A DNA stretch of 64,000 nucleotides from Larix kaempferi (taxonomy: Eukaryota; Streptophyta; Pinopsida; Pinales; Pinaceae). A model generated the notes under the pieces. That model saw nothing but the letters and a program-made list of their open reading frames with translations. It did not search any database and was not told where the DNA came from. Numbering within the stretch: position 1 is the stretch's first letter; every line of letters begins with the position of its first letter. Location: positions 4,962,501-5,026,500 of the forward strand of contig BSBM01000608.1 of NCBI GenBank assembly GCA_027924585.1, in the 5' to 3' direction. This document shows positions 22,184 through 34,416 of the stretch, one piece after another. The position numbers were made by a program, and so were the translations under genes.

Positions 22184-22691
22184 GTTGCTTCAAGGTAAGC
22201 TGGTATTTTGCTCATTTTTCTACGAATTTGTTCCGGTAGGTAGGTTTCCTGTTACATTACACAACAAGGTGGAGGGGAAACGTTAAGACGCAAAGACGAC
22301 TTCACTATGGGATTCCCATGGTGTAACAGCCTGCTGCATCCACTTTAGTGGGTTTCCCCAAACCCTTGTTGTTTCCTTCTTGCAAGCGTGTTTGTTTTTT
22401 TTTGTATGTTTGATTTATTTTGTTGCAAAAGTGTGTTTACCTTTCCTGTAAGGCGTGTTTACTTTCTTGCAATTTAATTTCATGCAAGTGTGTTTTTCTT
22501 TTTGCAAGTTTGGGTGTGTTTACTTTCTGCAATTTAATTCCAAGAGTGTTTCATTTTATGCAAGAGCAGCGTGTAGTCTTGATTAGAATCATTTAAAACA
22601 CATCTAAATCAAATAAAAATAAAAACTTGGGTGCTGTAAGAGCCCCAGACATTGATCCTTGTGCGAAACATGAACAAAACAACTGACATAA
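22184..22691 (+). other. E5 leader, T-rich with recurring TTGCAAG motifs
   Basis: No gene. The segment 22360-22580 repeats variants of TTGCAAGTGTGTTT and TTTACTTTCTGCAATTTAAT. I see nothing else. Confidence 0.5.
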
Positions 22692-23142
22692 ATGGATACA
22701 GAAGTAACCATCAATTTGGGAAAACTTTCTCAAATCCTAGCTGCAGTTGGGAGTTCTTCTTATCAGGTAGAACACATACTAACAGCAGTTAAGAGTTTTT
22801 CTACCTCTCCTGACACAAAAATGAACCAAAGTCCCAAGAGCCACAAAAAGACATTCCTTTCCAAATTGCAGAGGAAATTGACAACTTGGGTGTTACATTG
22901 GATGGAAAGCAGCTGAAAATTGAGGAGGTATCAGCAAATTCTCTATGTACTTCCGAAATCAATCAATCAGGAGAAGGGGATCTATATGATATGATGAAGG
23001 AAGGTGAGTACCAGGACTACTTCGAAAGTTGGTTCCAAGAGGCAACCAGACTACAACACCATTTCCTCCTTCAACACCTTTTGTTGCAGAAGCAAGTAAG
23101 TCAGTTGGTTCTCCTTATCCAGGTAATCATTGCAATAACTTT
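22692..23142 (+). other. E5 internal exon-like segment, unidentified
   Basis: An ATG at 22692 opens 74 codons (MDTEVTINLGKLSQILAAVG...). An overlapping frame at 22886-23104 continues with GVTLDGKQLKIEEVSANSL and DLYDMMKEGEYQDYFESWF. A third frame reads TPFPPSTPFVAEASK just before a GT at about 23122 in the context TATCCAG/GTAATCATT. Codon-like composition and a donor-like end suggest captured host exon sequence with small shifts, but I do not recognise the protein. It is not a gag. It could equally be non-coding sequence with chance frames. Confidence 0.3.
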
Positions 23143-24360
23143 TTCGTATATGGATAAAGGTATATTTTTAATTTTACTTCGCACTTGGTTACATTGGAAG
23201 AATTCCTATACTTGAATAGATATGTTTTCTTTCTTCTTAGGTCGAATAGGAAAATATGTATATAAATAAAAAGTTGCATGTTTAGTTTAGAAATTAATGC
23301 AACTTCGTTGTTTTTCTTTCTTTTCAATAAAATGATAAGATCTTTAACCAGAATTTAGACCTTCTCTCCAGTCCATACTTTCAGAAAATTTATTATAACA
23401 GCAGCCCATAGCAAGAAAAAATGCCAGAAGGTAATATGAAATTGTGACTGTTGTTTTTAATAATGGTTCTGTAAACATAAGACCAATTGGTGAACAGGTT
23501 GCATTTGTGGTAATGGATATTGGTTAAAGATATATCACAAACCTCTTTTTAAGCAAGAGTTCCTTCATAACATGAATCAGCAATTGGAACTAGAGCTGGT
23601 AGGTGAAGGAATGACTTCTTCATCTCCCACTTCCTCATAATAACATTCAATAAAATTGTTTTTGTATATATGTACAGGAAGTTGTTTTTTTTATTAGGTT
23701 TCTTTTGAAGGATGCAGATATTCTTTTCAGGTTCAGGCTGTTTTGAAAACAATAGGGAAGTCTTTTGTTATTATTTCTATTTTTCAGCCATGATTGTTTT
23801 TTTTGCAAAAGACTGTATAATTGGGTAATTTCTGGGCTGCATTAGTAATCAGAATGTCTGTATCAGGTAAATGTATGTGTGCTGTCATATTTTTCAGAAC
23901 TGTTCTGGCTATTCATATGAGTACTTAACCACCAGGCAATGTCTACATTACTGCTTTAAGCTTCCCAAATGTTTTATGCTTATGAACTTATGGGTTGTTA
24001 GGACCATTTGACCTGGTTTCACACTAGATAGAGCGAGGGAATTGTTTGTGGTGACAGCTATGGGCATTAAGTTATTTTTAAGTCAGGCATCATTTTGGAA
24101 AAAGGTATCCAGGACTGGGCAGTTTGGGGGTTATTATCTATTGGCTGTTATAATACTAAATACATATATATACATTGTTGCACAGCTACTTTATGACTTT
24201 CACTTTCTACAGTTGCCAAGGTTAGTTGTTCATCTGGGCAAATTTTTACAGGCATGTACAAAGAATACTCTTCCAATTCTGGTACCATCCCACTCCTAGA
24301 CGGTTTTCAGAGCAGCTCCCCCACTCATCTATGCTTGAGCAAATCATAAATTTTATCTTT
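23143..24360 (+). other. E5 internal intron-like AT-rich sequence
   Basis: Over 1.2 kb of T-rich, intron-like sequence without domains. The only frames are short and in low-complexity sequence. I see no gene. Confidence 0.4.
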
Positions 24361-24600
24361 AAGGTGAAATTGGGACAAGAGCCTCTGATAGAAAATGGGT
24401 GCAAGAGGTTAACCCGCCGGGATACTGAACAGGTCCGCTGGCAGCGGGTACCGACCTGTGGTATAAACAGGCAAACCCATCAGGGTGCTGAACAGGCCTG
24501 TTGGCAATGGGGCATCTGCCTGGGGAAGAAGCTTCTTAGATGTTACAGTTACCCCACCGGAGTACTGAACGGGCTTGCTGGCAGTGGGTTCTTACTCTAA
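24361..24600 (+). repeat. Short imperfect tandem repeat in E5
   Basis: Three imperfect units about 65-80 bp apart share the cores CCGGGATACTGAACAGG and GCTGGCAGCGGG (variants AGGGTGCTGAACAGGCCTG and CGGAGTACTGAACGGGCTTG). It is notably GC-richer than its surroundings. A run of 18-20 A residues follows at about 24779-24798. Confidence 0.6.
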
Positions 24601-25279
24601 TGTCTCCTTTCACAGCCTCATCTATACTTGTCCATATGAACGATGTACCTACGTAAAGGTAAAAGAGAGGTCATAAGGGTGGTTAAATAAAATTTAATAA
24701 ACTGCTTGAAAAAGTTAACTAATAGCCAATTGATAATCATCTCTAGCTGTTCTGCATTTTGGGTTACCTGATTCTTGTAAAAAAAAAAAAAAAAAAAAGT
24801 TTATGCCTGATATTCTCTAAGTTCTGAACATAGCACAGTTTTTGGCACTACTCAAACTATCCTGTGTGAAGCTGGGTCAAAGAGGACTACTATTCCATTA
24901 GCTTCTGTTAGCATTCCTTTTGTCCTGTGGCCTATGTCTTGGTGGAAATAGTTCTGTATGAATGGCAAGAATAAAGTTTGTATTTATGAATGTTTGGGCA
25001 TTGTAATTACATAGGAATAAGGGTGCTTGATTAAGGTTTGCATTCTGATTGCTTGTTTTGTATAAAAATAGATTTCATGACTTAGTTTGGTTTCTTGTGT
25101 GATTATGAGCAGCAGTAAGTTGAAAATGAGGTAATTAAACTATAAACTGTTCTGATTTAAAACTATAAATTGTTTTGGTTAAACAAATTTCAATTCAGTT
25201 TATTTGTTTATTAACTCATTTAAATATTGCATGTTGGGAAAGTTAATGGTTTAACATTATTGTGTGAGAGCCTTTACTT

Positions 25280-25470
25280 GAATATTACAGCTGCTGCTCG
25301 AGATGCTGATAACTCTTGTTTACCTTTATCAATATGAAAACACTGTTGTGTTTACATTGGCTGAAGTATTGGATCGAATGCTGGATGAGGTACCGGAATA
25401 TAAAATTTTTGCAAATCGATATGGCAAAGGTAAAAATGTTGGTAAAGGTAATGCACATGGCATGATTTGG
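25280..25470 (+). other. E5 internal exon-like segment, unidentified
   Basis: Preceded by a pyrimidine/AG context (TATTACAG at about 25289), one frame reads LVYLYQYENTVVFTLAEVL and DEVPEYKIFANRYGKG and then meets GGTAAA- and GGTAATG-type donors at about 25429-25450. This looks like an internal exon of a spliced gene carried by the element. I do not recognise the family. Alternatives are chance or an old transposon fragment. Confidence 0.3.
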
Positions 25471-25786
25471 TAAGTTTTAATTGCTATGTATTGAGGTTTA
25501 TGGTTATAATTAAATGTTTTTTTTTTTTTGCCATTACTAAAATTTGATGAGCTGTGAACTATCATGATCACTTTGGCACTCATTTAATTGATATATCACA
25601 GTTTTTCTTTTATGTTTCATCCTCTATTATTGATTGGCAGCTTGTAATAAAAATCATAACCTTGTTTTATTGCAATTGGGGTTTTTAAGTGTGATGCGGT
25701 TAGCTGTTCCAGTTCAGCTAATTTATGAAGACTCCTTGATAGTTATTTCGTGGCAATTGACTGTTGGCATTTGATGTTATTTTCTG

Positions 25787-25981
25787 ATGCCTTGGTGCAA
25801 AGATATAAGATATTTGATCCACATGGCTCCTCAAGTGATTTTCAATCACGTTTTCTGGGAGCATAATTCTCTAGTAGCTGGACTTTCCAAGAAGGCCATG
25901 AATTTGGATTTGGGCCATGGTTACTTCTTTGAGTTTTTGGATGGCAAGGCCATTAATGAGGGCTACTTTCTTCTATTTTAG
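25787..25981 (+). pseudogene. LINE-type RNase H C-terminus (fragment)
   Basis: 64 codons ending in a stop. NHVFWEHNSLVAGLSKKAM resembles the H-x-x-R-E-x-N-x-x-A-D-x-L-S-K end of RNase H in plant LINEs, with the Asp replaced. The tail GYFFEFLDGKAINEGYF resembles the tail after that domain. The LINE at 29.6 kb has the same kind of ending (HV-REHNTYADNLSNLGL). Only the end is present, inside E5, so it was probably captured with neighbouring sequence. Confidence 0.4.
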
Positions 25982-26244
25982 ATTCTGAGTTTCTCAGCTT
26001 TGTGCCATCAGCTTTATGTATTTTTCTCATGATTTGTTTTGGATTAAGTCCTTCTGCTAGCAAGTTTTGCTCCTGGAACACTTGATTGTTGATCACCACC
26101 GATGTTCATCAGCATATCTGACCTGCTAAATGCAGGAATGATGAGTAAAGTCTGCAAAATCAGACTTTAATTCTATCAGACTTTACTTCGAGTTTCAATT
26201 CGTGTTGTATGAGGTTTTCTTGCATAGGGACATGCAAGATCTTT

Positions 26245-26257
26245 GGGTTGGGGGAGA
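26245..26257 (+). promoter_or_regulatory. E5 polypurine tract
   Basis: GGGTTGGGGGAGA, purine-rich except for two T, directly abuts the 3' LTR. Confidence 0.7.
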
Positions 26258-28158
26258 TGTTGGTCTCCTATTATTGGCTGTCCAATACATTATTTTCCAG
26301 CATAAAACCTATAAGATCACATGATAAATTAGTTTTATTAATGTTTATTTGTGTATGGTTATGCTTTCGTAGAGACCAACGTGGACAAAGGCTTGGTAAG
26401 TGATTTTTTTGGTTATTTTACATTGTTTTATGCATAAATTGGGTTTTTAAATCTCCACATTTATATATCCGGTAACCTGATGGCTCGTTATTTCTTTGTG
26501 CAGGGTTTTCGGTGCTCTAGGGCAGGTTCACGTTAGCTGCACCAGTGATTCGGGGGCTTCGATCCACATTTGGGGTGTCTCTTGTGCTTTCATCGCCTTC
26601 CAGATGCCTATGAAGTATATCCCGGTGCTGTTTCATGCTGTTACCCTCCATTTTTAGCAGTGTATGGATCTCAAGCAATCTGGCAATGTCATTTCCGTCC
26701 TTGATCAGGACCCTAATTTCGGGCTCAATTTCTGAACAAACGGTTGGGAATTTTTCAAAACGGTTCGAAACCCACTTCACAAATGGCCCCATTTACCCCT
26801 AGCCGCAGGCAGTTTTCAGAATTTCTGAACGGATGTGGAGAAATCGCTTCTGGAACAGACGTGGTTTTGCCAGATTTTGTGTTAGCCGTTTTCTGGGTAG
26901 TTGCTCAAATCTCTGCATTCTGGGATGGATCTTGTTCATCTATCCATCTATAAATCATCCTTAGGATGGATACTCGAGAAGGAGAAGATTGTAATACTTC
27001 ATTTCATTAATACAACCAGCGTTTATCTCTTTTAAGTTTTCGATTTAGAGCTGGAAGGCGTTGAGGGAGGGCCCCCTTCAGCACCAACCTTGGTATTTTG
27101 CCTTGTGTATTTTGTAATCACAGGTTAATGTCTCTATTCTTTGATATTGTTATATAGAATGCTGATAATGTTTCTCATATGAATGATTGCAGATTCTTAG
27201 TTAATTGCAGCTGGTTTATTTTGTTGAATAGACACAGGAACAGTTTTCATTTGATTTCCTTTTTGGTTTCAGCGTGGTATTGGTAATTTGGCTAATGAAA
27301 TTGATTTTATCTGTTGAAGACCCTTTTTGTTACAGCGTGGAAATAGTTAATGAATAGCTCATCCTTTTCATTTTCAAATTTGCAGAGCTGTAGGGTATCT
27401 TGTTAAGTAAAAGGATTGAAGATTGGAATTTATAGAGCACATAGGGTTTTGATAATCTTTTAAACAAGTAATTAAATAGGAAGAAATTAGGTTGTTTGAG
27501 TTTGGAGAAGACCCTAGTTTATAATATTGCTTTCTTGAAGCAACATCAGCTCCACAGTGTGCATATGCAAACCAGACTTAGCAAGTATTTCTCACACAGC
27601 CTAATATTAATTAATGAGAGTTGCTTGAATGGCTTTGGTACTTTCCTGTGTGCATTAATGTGCATAAATAAAATAGAGTATATTTGAATAATAAATAACC
27701 AGCCAAGCGTCATTATAACAGGCTGTATGTTGACTATTTAAAGTCAAGAGATTACAGGTGTTACTCTGGCAATAATTTTAGCAGTATTAGTGTGGAGTGA
27801 ATCATTAGTTCTCATAGGATTATAGTGGAGTTTTCAGATCAACAGATCATAGTTGTTGTGAAACTTATTAAGCTCTTTCAGTTGTAGAATAGATTATGAG
27901 CACTGTAGCGGAGTGTGAATTGTGGAGTGTTTAAGGGATTTCTGTAGGGTTTGGTTAATTTATCCGTAGATTGTTCTTTTGAAAGATTGTTGTAGGTAGG
28001 ACTTCTCTGAAAGATTGTTGTAGGTGGAATTTCTATGAAAGATTAGGGTTGTTTTAAAACTATCTTGCCTGCACATATAGTGTAGCAACTCAAAGTTTAC
28101 GATTGCCCGGTTGATAATTAAATGGAGGTGAATTAAATATCAATAATTTTCACCAACA
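26258..28158 (+). repeat. E5 3' LTR (carries the empty E4 target site)
   Basis: 1901-bp uninterrupted partner of the 5' LTR. At about 27775-27790 it reads AATAATTTTAGCAGTATTAG without interruption, which is the pre-insertion sequence of the E4 site. TATAAAT recurs at 26949-26955. Substitutions relative to the 5' copy include G/T and C/T changes near 26555, 26737, 26807 and 28107. Confidence 0.95.
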
Positions 28159-28163
28159 CAACT

Positions 28164-28639
28164 CACTCTAACTCATGGGAATTTGTTCCATTACACATGC
28201 CCAGCAGTGGGAAAAAACAAAAATCGCAACTCTGAATTAAACCACGTTTTGAAGTGCCAAAAACGCCCAGAAATTCGTGTGGACATTGAAATCCAATGGG
28301 GGATCCATATACCTGAACCTTGGGGCAAATTTGAGAGTGTTAGATGCCCATAAATCCATAGGAAACCCCTTATTTTATAGCCCAGAAATTGAATTACGGG
28401 ACAGAGTTATTTGGTAACAAATTTGAGAAAATACAAGTGCAAATAACAGAGAAGAAGAGAGAACAGAGGTTGGAACTGCTTGATAAACCCAATGAAGGCT
28501 AGAATCTCAAGGATTTAGCAGCTTGGACCTTTCTATTCCCACCCTGAATAGCACTGGAGGGAAGGGGCACCTGAGGGACTGTGCAGCAGAGAAGGGGACC
28601 TTTCCTGTGTTGGGTGTGGTAAGTATTGTGAGTGCCATG
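28164..28639. other. Flank of E5, no feature recognised
   Basis: Pre-insertion sequence continues here from 12584 (GACCCACAACT joined to CACTCTAACTC). I see no domain, repeat or RNA gene. Confidence 0.5.
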
Positions 28640-29790
28640 ACTATTTGAGTTTAGTTGAGATGCATGTAGCTTTGTGGTTGATCTAAAGATTATCCAGGAT
28701 ATTTATAACCAATATTTACATGTGAATTTTTGGCTGGTGAGTTGGAAGGGGGCAAACCACTGTGGTGGTAGAAAACTATTTGGCACTCAAAATGCCCACT
28801 TAAATCCAGACTGTTCATGTGGTGTGCATTATCAAACAAAGTTTCGATATGGGAAAAAATGAAAAGATGGGGGTTTGAGGGACCTGGGTGGTGCCCTCTG
28901 TTCAAACAAGCCTCAAAACTATTCAACATTTGTTCATTACTTGCCCCTTCATAACTCATATCTGGACTTTGCTGAGAACTGCTATAAATCTGGAAACACA
29001 TTGGTCTGGAAACATGCTGGAACAGGCCTGGAGGAACTGGATCAACTCCCCTGCTACTTTACACTTCCGAGCACTTCCTCCCCTGGTTATTTGGGGCACC
29101 TGGATGGCACACAATAAGGCCTTATTTCTTGGAAAAATTCTTGTCCCTGACCTTGTGGCCGCACAGAGTGCTATTATCCTGGATTTTTTTCCACAAGTGA
29201 AACAGTCTCCTCCCATCCGTACCATCATCACTGAAAATTTTGACCCCTCTATCCCTTGGGATTATTTTGATGGGGCTGCAAACGAACAACACTGTGGGGG
29301 GGGAGCCATATTACACCTTTCACATTATACTTTCTTTCATATTCAGATGGAACTAGGTCTTGGAAGAAACATTTATGCCGAGCTCTTTGCTCTTAAGTTA
29401 CTACTCTATTTAGCCATTGAAAAAAACTGCAGCCATCTACAAATTTTTGGTGACTACATGATTGTTATAAATTGGGTTAACAGAATTCATCCATGCCACA
29501 ATCTATTTTTAAGATTAATTATGGATGATGTCTTGTGACTTCAGAGGGATTTTGAAACCTTCTCTTGTCGCCATGTATAGAGGGAGCATAACACTTATGC
29601 GGACAACCTATCAAATCTTGGACTAACTCTACCTTATGGACAGTGGAAGATTGTTGCGACCAAACATGGACAAGATTTTGAATTTTTCCATCGACCTTTC
29701 ATAGAAGGAATGGAACCTCCAGCAGTCTTATTTTGGCTTGGGACACTATTTTTTGCCACTTTAGAGGCCATTTGGGGTCCTTGTTAATCT
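28640..29790 (+). pseudogene. LINE 3' end: zf-RVT and RNase H
   Basis: 5'-truncated non-LTR retrotransposon. The zinc-binding RT-associated region is at about 28740-29000 (RLFMWCALSNK and WCPLC type motifs across two frames, then HLFITCPFITHIW). RNase H follows at 29260-29720: DYFDGAANEQHCGGGA, NIYAELFALKLLL, HLQIFGDYMIVINWVN and, after two stops, REHNTYADNLSNLGL. The stops TGA at 29536-29538 and TAG at 29572-29574 lie in the RNase H frame, and an upstream frameshift separates the zinc region. The frame ends at a TAA near 29787. The RT core is absent. It is typical of plant L1-type elements with a terminal RNase H. Confidence 0.85.
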
Positions 29791-32700
29791 ATATCTATAT
29801 ATACGGGATGTGGGCTCAGTAGAGTCGCAATATTTTTTGTTACAGCCATAGTGCTGGATACTCTATCAGAAAGGCATTCATATGATTTCTACAATATATA
29901 ATTTGATTTCTACTAATTAAATTACACTTTTTTCCTTGGAAAAAAAAATGCTAAAATCCATTAAAAGGCTTAAATGACCAATTTAAAGAGCATAACTGAA
30001 GCACATAAAGCATATAAAATAGATATGCAAACCATAAAATGAAGACGAGCTGATAACGGAGTTCACCTTTCTCAGGCTACGTCTCCGGGCCGCTTCCAAT
30101 GGGAAGGTCGATCTTATTAAATCTTCAAAGGTTACAAATTGAGTGTTATGGAAAAACTTCTGAGTTCTGTCTGTCAGAATCAGAAACAGACTACACCACT
30201 GCGTTCCTCTCGAAATTCTTAAAAAAAATGAGTATAAAGTTGACCATATATTCCCGATACCTACTCTGGCATGCAAAACGAGATCAACTTCCTACATAAA
30301 ATACAAAATAGCACTGACAGTACCGATTCTGCCTCGGGATCCATGCCCATTAATGGCCTTTACACCTTGGGAAAAGTGCTTGTACTCTGTCTCGGAACCT
30401 GTGTAAACTACGTGTGAATGGAACCCGAACTTCTCACTACCCATGGCTTGGAATTTTGTGGCTTTTTATAACAAAATAGCGCCTGCAGTTTAAAAACTAA
30501 ATCCGTCGCTTCAGAAGAAATGGTGGGGAGGTTCCCCAATGGTCAAGCTTTGCGTTATCAGGGGAGAGATCCCCGAGTCAAACCCACAGGCCTCTCCTCC
30601 TTCCATGTTGTTTTTGGCATTTGGTGCTCACAAATTTTAACGTGTTATGAATTGGCTGTTATATGATATGATATGGTTATATTAAAGTTTGCGGTGGCCA
30701 TATATTATGGTCCACGTTTGATATATGGTTCCATTTTATATGGTAATATAACACATATATTTTGGTTATAATACGGTATGCTATAGTTGTTATATGGTAT
30801 AAAGTTCCACATTATATATGGTATAAGCTTCCACGTTATATAATGGATAGGGTTCATTCCATAAGTTTAATACTAGCATTTGCCTCAGGAGGGGCAAAAG
30901 GAACGCTGAGAGGAAAAGAACACAAGTTAAGAAAAGTAGTTTGGACAGATCATGGGCAGTAGGTCATACTGGTTGATATCGACTGATATTGGTCGAGGCC
31001 GACTGACTTGACTCGACTCGACTTGACTTGACTAACCATGGTCGAGACCGACGACTTGTAGTTTCAACTGACTTGAATGGACATATAGAGTCGGCTAGAG
31101 ACCGATTTGATTTATTTTTTTACAACTTCAACAAATGATCACTTTAAAGACTCGGTCTTATTACAAATATCGACCAAAATGAAGTGTCCATCCATTTGAC
31201 CATATAGTTAAGAGCCGACCAATTTTTAAAGGCTCGACTAACTCAACTATTTGAATATCGACCCTTTTTACAAATAAGGTGACCCGACCATATACAGCTC
31301 TAACCCGTTAAAATTAAAGTGATATCAACTACAAAAACACCAACCCGTTTGGATATCGACCATAATTTTACAAATAGTATTGACAACATCGACCAAATAT
31401 TCAATGACCATCATCCAAAATGACTCGCCAACCAAAATAAATTGACTCAACTATGCTGCGACTCAAATATTAAAATATTCTAGTACTTGTAGCAAGTGAT
31501 AATGTACCAAATGGATTTAATAGAGAATGAGAGCCTTGGTCGACATGGAAAGGTTGGCACAAGGCTAGTCAATGGATAGAGTGATGGAACAAATTGATTA
31601 ACTTCTTGGCATACAAAACGGAAAATTCTTCTTAGCGGCTAACTTTGTACAATAATAAAATTTACAGGTGAATGAGTTGGTTGACGGATCAATAAACAGA
31701 TTGGTCAGTTACTGTATTAGCCGATATGACCACCGAGATTTCAAACGACAAATATTAGTCAACAAGCTGACAGAAATTCTCGGCTACTTGCACGTGGTTG
31801 ACTTCCACAGTGGACATCTTCAGACTTAATCAACTGCTACATAAGCCTTTATTCCATTTAAATGTTTTGATCGGTCAATTGCAATTATGCCACAGAACAT
31901 CACGGTCAAGGAATAATCCATTTGTGCGTCGATCAGTACTAATGGCCAGTCTCATTATGACAATTGCTTGCAACATATCATCATTCTTAAATAACATCTC
32001 TTATTCTTCTAATCCACAAGAATAAATCACGAAGAAGGGCATCCTAAGAAGCGCATTCCCTATATGAGCTATTGCGTAAATATCCCTCTGGTCGGCGATC
32101 AGCAGAGACGGATCGGTGGGTAGACTCTTCTGCAAATTAAAATATAAATGCCACATGTCAAATAATTGATGCAACGTTAACTCTTTTCCAATTGATAGGT
32201 TGTAGACAATGTGTTCTACATGTAGGCAAATAAGAGTCGACCAAGTTGACAAATAAACAACGTTCTCTTCCATGTCGGTTACAAGTGCCGACTAGATGCC
32301 TTCCAACTTCGACGAAGTAGTAATGCCACCCATAGGTGGCATCTTGTTACCTACCCAAATTTTGAGACTATTTATTTTATTGCAAAAACATTATATTAAA
32401 TTATAATTACAATTTTTTTTAATTATGACCAAAGTTGGTCAAGGATGATTGTAATGACTGATTATTATTATTTAATCAATTAAAATAGGAGACAAACACC
32501 CAAGGGGACTATTAAATGAGTGCTCACTGACCCACTAGGAGGAATGGAAGCTGTTAGAAGGCATGGGACATATGTCAGCATTTGCACTCCACCACTAGCT
32601 GTTGGTTATGGGAAAACTACCCCTAAATTTGTGGCATTATCCCCCAGGTGGGTGGAAGAGAGCTAATGGCTCATTAATGACCAAGTTAACCACTAAAAAG

Positions 32701-34411
32701 GCCTAGGCATCCTAGATAAGGAAATTTGAATTGAGCAGGCATCTCTACATTATTTTCTGCAGAAATAATTCCTCAAGTGTATCAGGTGATCACAGAGACA
32801 TTCGAATAGGGAGGCCAAGTGGAAGTGCATTATGAGGCTACTAAAATATTCTGAGAAGAGAACCAAAGGTGTTGGTGCAGGTCTCTTTGACTGCTAAGTC
32901 TATATGACTGGATGAACTACTTTGCTACTGCAACTGGATTGACCTAAAGCTTCTACAGATTCTTCTTCCTAGTGGTTCAGTGAATAGGCTCGGGGGTCCT
33001 AAGGCAAGTAATTTGGCTGTCTTCAGGAATAGTTTGGGTGTAACAGGATCCTTGGGTTGTTTGTTTCTCCTACAGTCAATCACGTTCTACTGTTCTATCT
33101 TATTGTTTACAGTTAAATGATTTTCTGCATTTGTAGACTTAGTATTTACAGTTATACAGAAGAAACTATTTCAATTTCTGACCTAGGAATGATTTTGCAT
33201 ATTGATGATTAAGTAAATGAGATGAATGATTAAAAATCCTTTCTGTATTTTTCCCATACTGTTTTATGTATAGTACTCTAGTACAGAGAAGTAGAATTAA
33301 TATAGATGAATGATGGGCAGAATGCCAAGTGATTAGATAGATTAAAACTGTACGGTTTCTTTTAAATTCTGCCATTTCAATTATATGTCTGAAACTCAAA
33401 AAATAGAACAACATATCATAAATAGATGTATATCATTTTCTTTACCTAATAATAAAAGAAAAACACTTTATCTCTGCACAAATCTAGAGTTTCAAATTAC
33501 CTCTATCTATTTTTGGAAGATAATGCTATGCATTCCATTGTTATAAATCCAATTGTTTCAGGCATCATTATTTCTAGAATTTTAACATCTACAAATATTC
33601 TTCTATACAGAGTTGTTACTTACAAACAATAAATAAATACATATTATTCTCATCACTAAATATCACTATTTTATTTCAATACCCATAACTCATTTTATTT
33701 ATCAAACTACAACTTTTAAATTCATTCACTCTCAACTTAGGCAGAACTCCAACTCTATATATTTTATTATTTAACATTTCATTGCATTACAATAGATACA
33801 GGATCGAAACCCTTATTAAGGGAAAACAAACCTTTTACATTATCGTGACAGAATTAAAAGTGGTCTGACGGACACATGCTTAACAGCTTATATCAAACTT
33901 TCAATTTATAAACACTCATTCCTCAGAGTTACGATTTCTTTTAACCAAATCAAGAAAAACGTATTCAACATCTTAAACAAATTCTTTGGCCAAACCCTTT
34001 ATATTTTATATTCAAAATAGCAACTTAGACATTTCAGATTTCAAATAGATCATAGATATTTGTTCTTTATCAAAATTTACAGTAGAAAAATATTTAGAAT
34101 TGGCTCTTGGCCAAAAATCCAAAACTGTCGAAACATTAAACACCTTTCCACACAGAACATTTAGTTGTGGATCTCGGATAATATCTAAAGACAACGACAT
34201 TGATAACAGTCAACACAAAACATTGCTCAAGACACAGTGTAAAAACCAAGGGTCGAACCCTTCGACATTATCCTGAAGTCGAGGGATAAAACCCTGATAA
34301 ACAAGAAATACATTTCAACATTTTAAAACTGAGAAGTACATTATGAAGGTAGGTCGAGGATCTCATCCTCCCTATGTTGCTTACAGAACGAAGGCATTGC
34401 AACATCAACGA
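29791..34411. other. Unassigned AT-rich region
   Basis: No gene recognised. Items seen: a C/G-richer patch at 30050-30110, a possible tRNA-derived SINE at about 30510-30590, an AT minisatellite at 30648-30846, a TCGAC-rich stretch at 30970-32340 and A/T-rich sequence beyond. A stretch near 32450-32700 (GATTGTAATGACTG ... TTATCCCCCAGG) may be an old LTR of the TGTAATG kind. All open frames here are under 100 codons and lack recognisable motifs. Confidence 0.4.
30648..30846 (+). repeat. AT minisatellite, GTTATATGGTATAA-type
   Basis: Degenerate repeats of ATATGGT / TTATATGGTATA with interspersed TTCCAC, such as TGGTATAAAGTTCCAC and TGGTATAAGCTTCCAC. It is a simple repeat with no other role seen. 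Confidence 0.65.
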
Positions 34412-34416
34412 CTTCC

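Larger units (their letters stand above)
12590..28158 (+). mobile_element. E5: large LTR element without gag-pol (LARD-like)
   Basis: Two LTRs of exactly 1901 bp flank a 4.1-kb internal region (22163-26257). The 5-bp duplication is CAACT at 12585-12589 and 28159-28163. The 5' LTR is interrupted by element E4. A primer site of TGGCGCC type follows the 5' LTR and a purine tract precedes the 3' LTR, so plus orientation is secure. No gag, protease, integrase or RT is visible inside. Instead there are short open stretches, possible exons, a poly-A run and an RNase H-like tail. By eye about eight substitutions separate the LTRs, about 99.6 percent identity, so insertion was recent. It must be mobilised by gypsy-type enzymes from elsewhere. 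Confidence 0.9.

Noticed and set aside
26258-28158. Segmental duplication of 12590-14111
   Set aside because: Equal 1901-bp length, TG...CA ends, primer site, purine tract and CAACT duplication show these are the two LTRs of one element.
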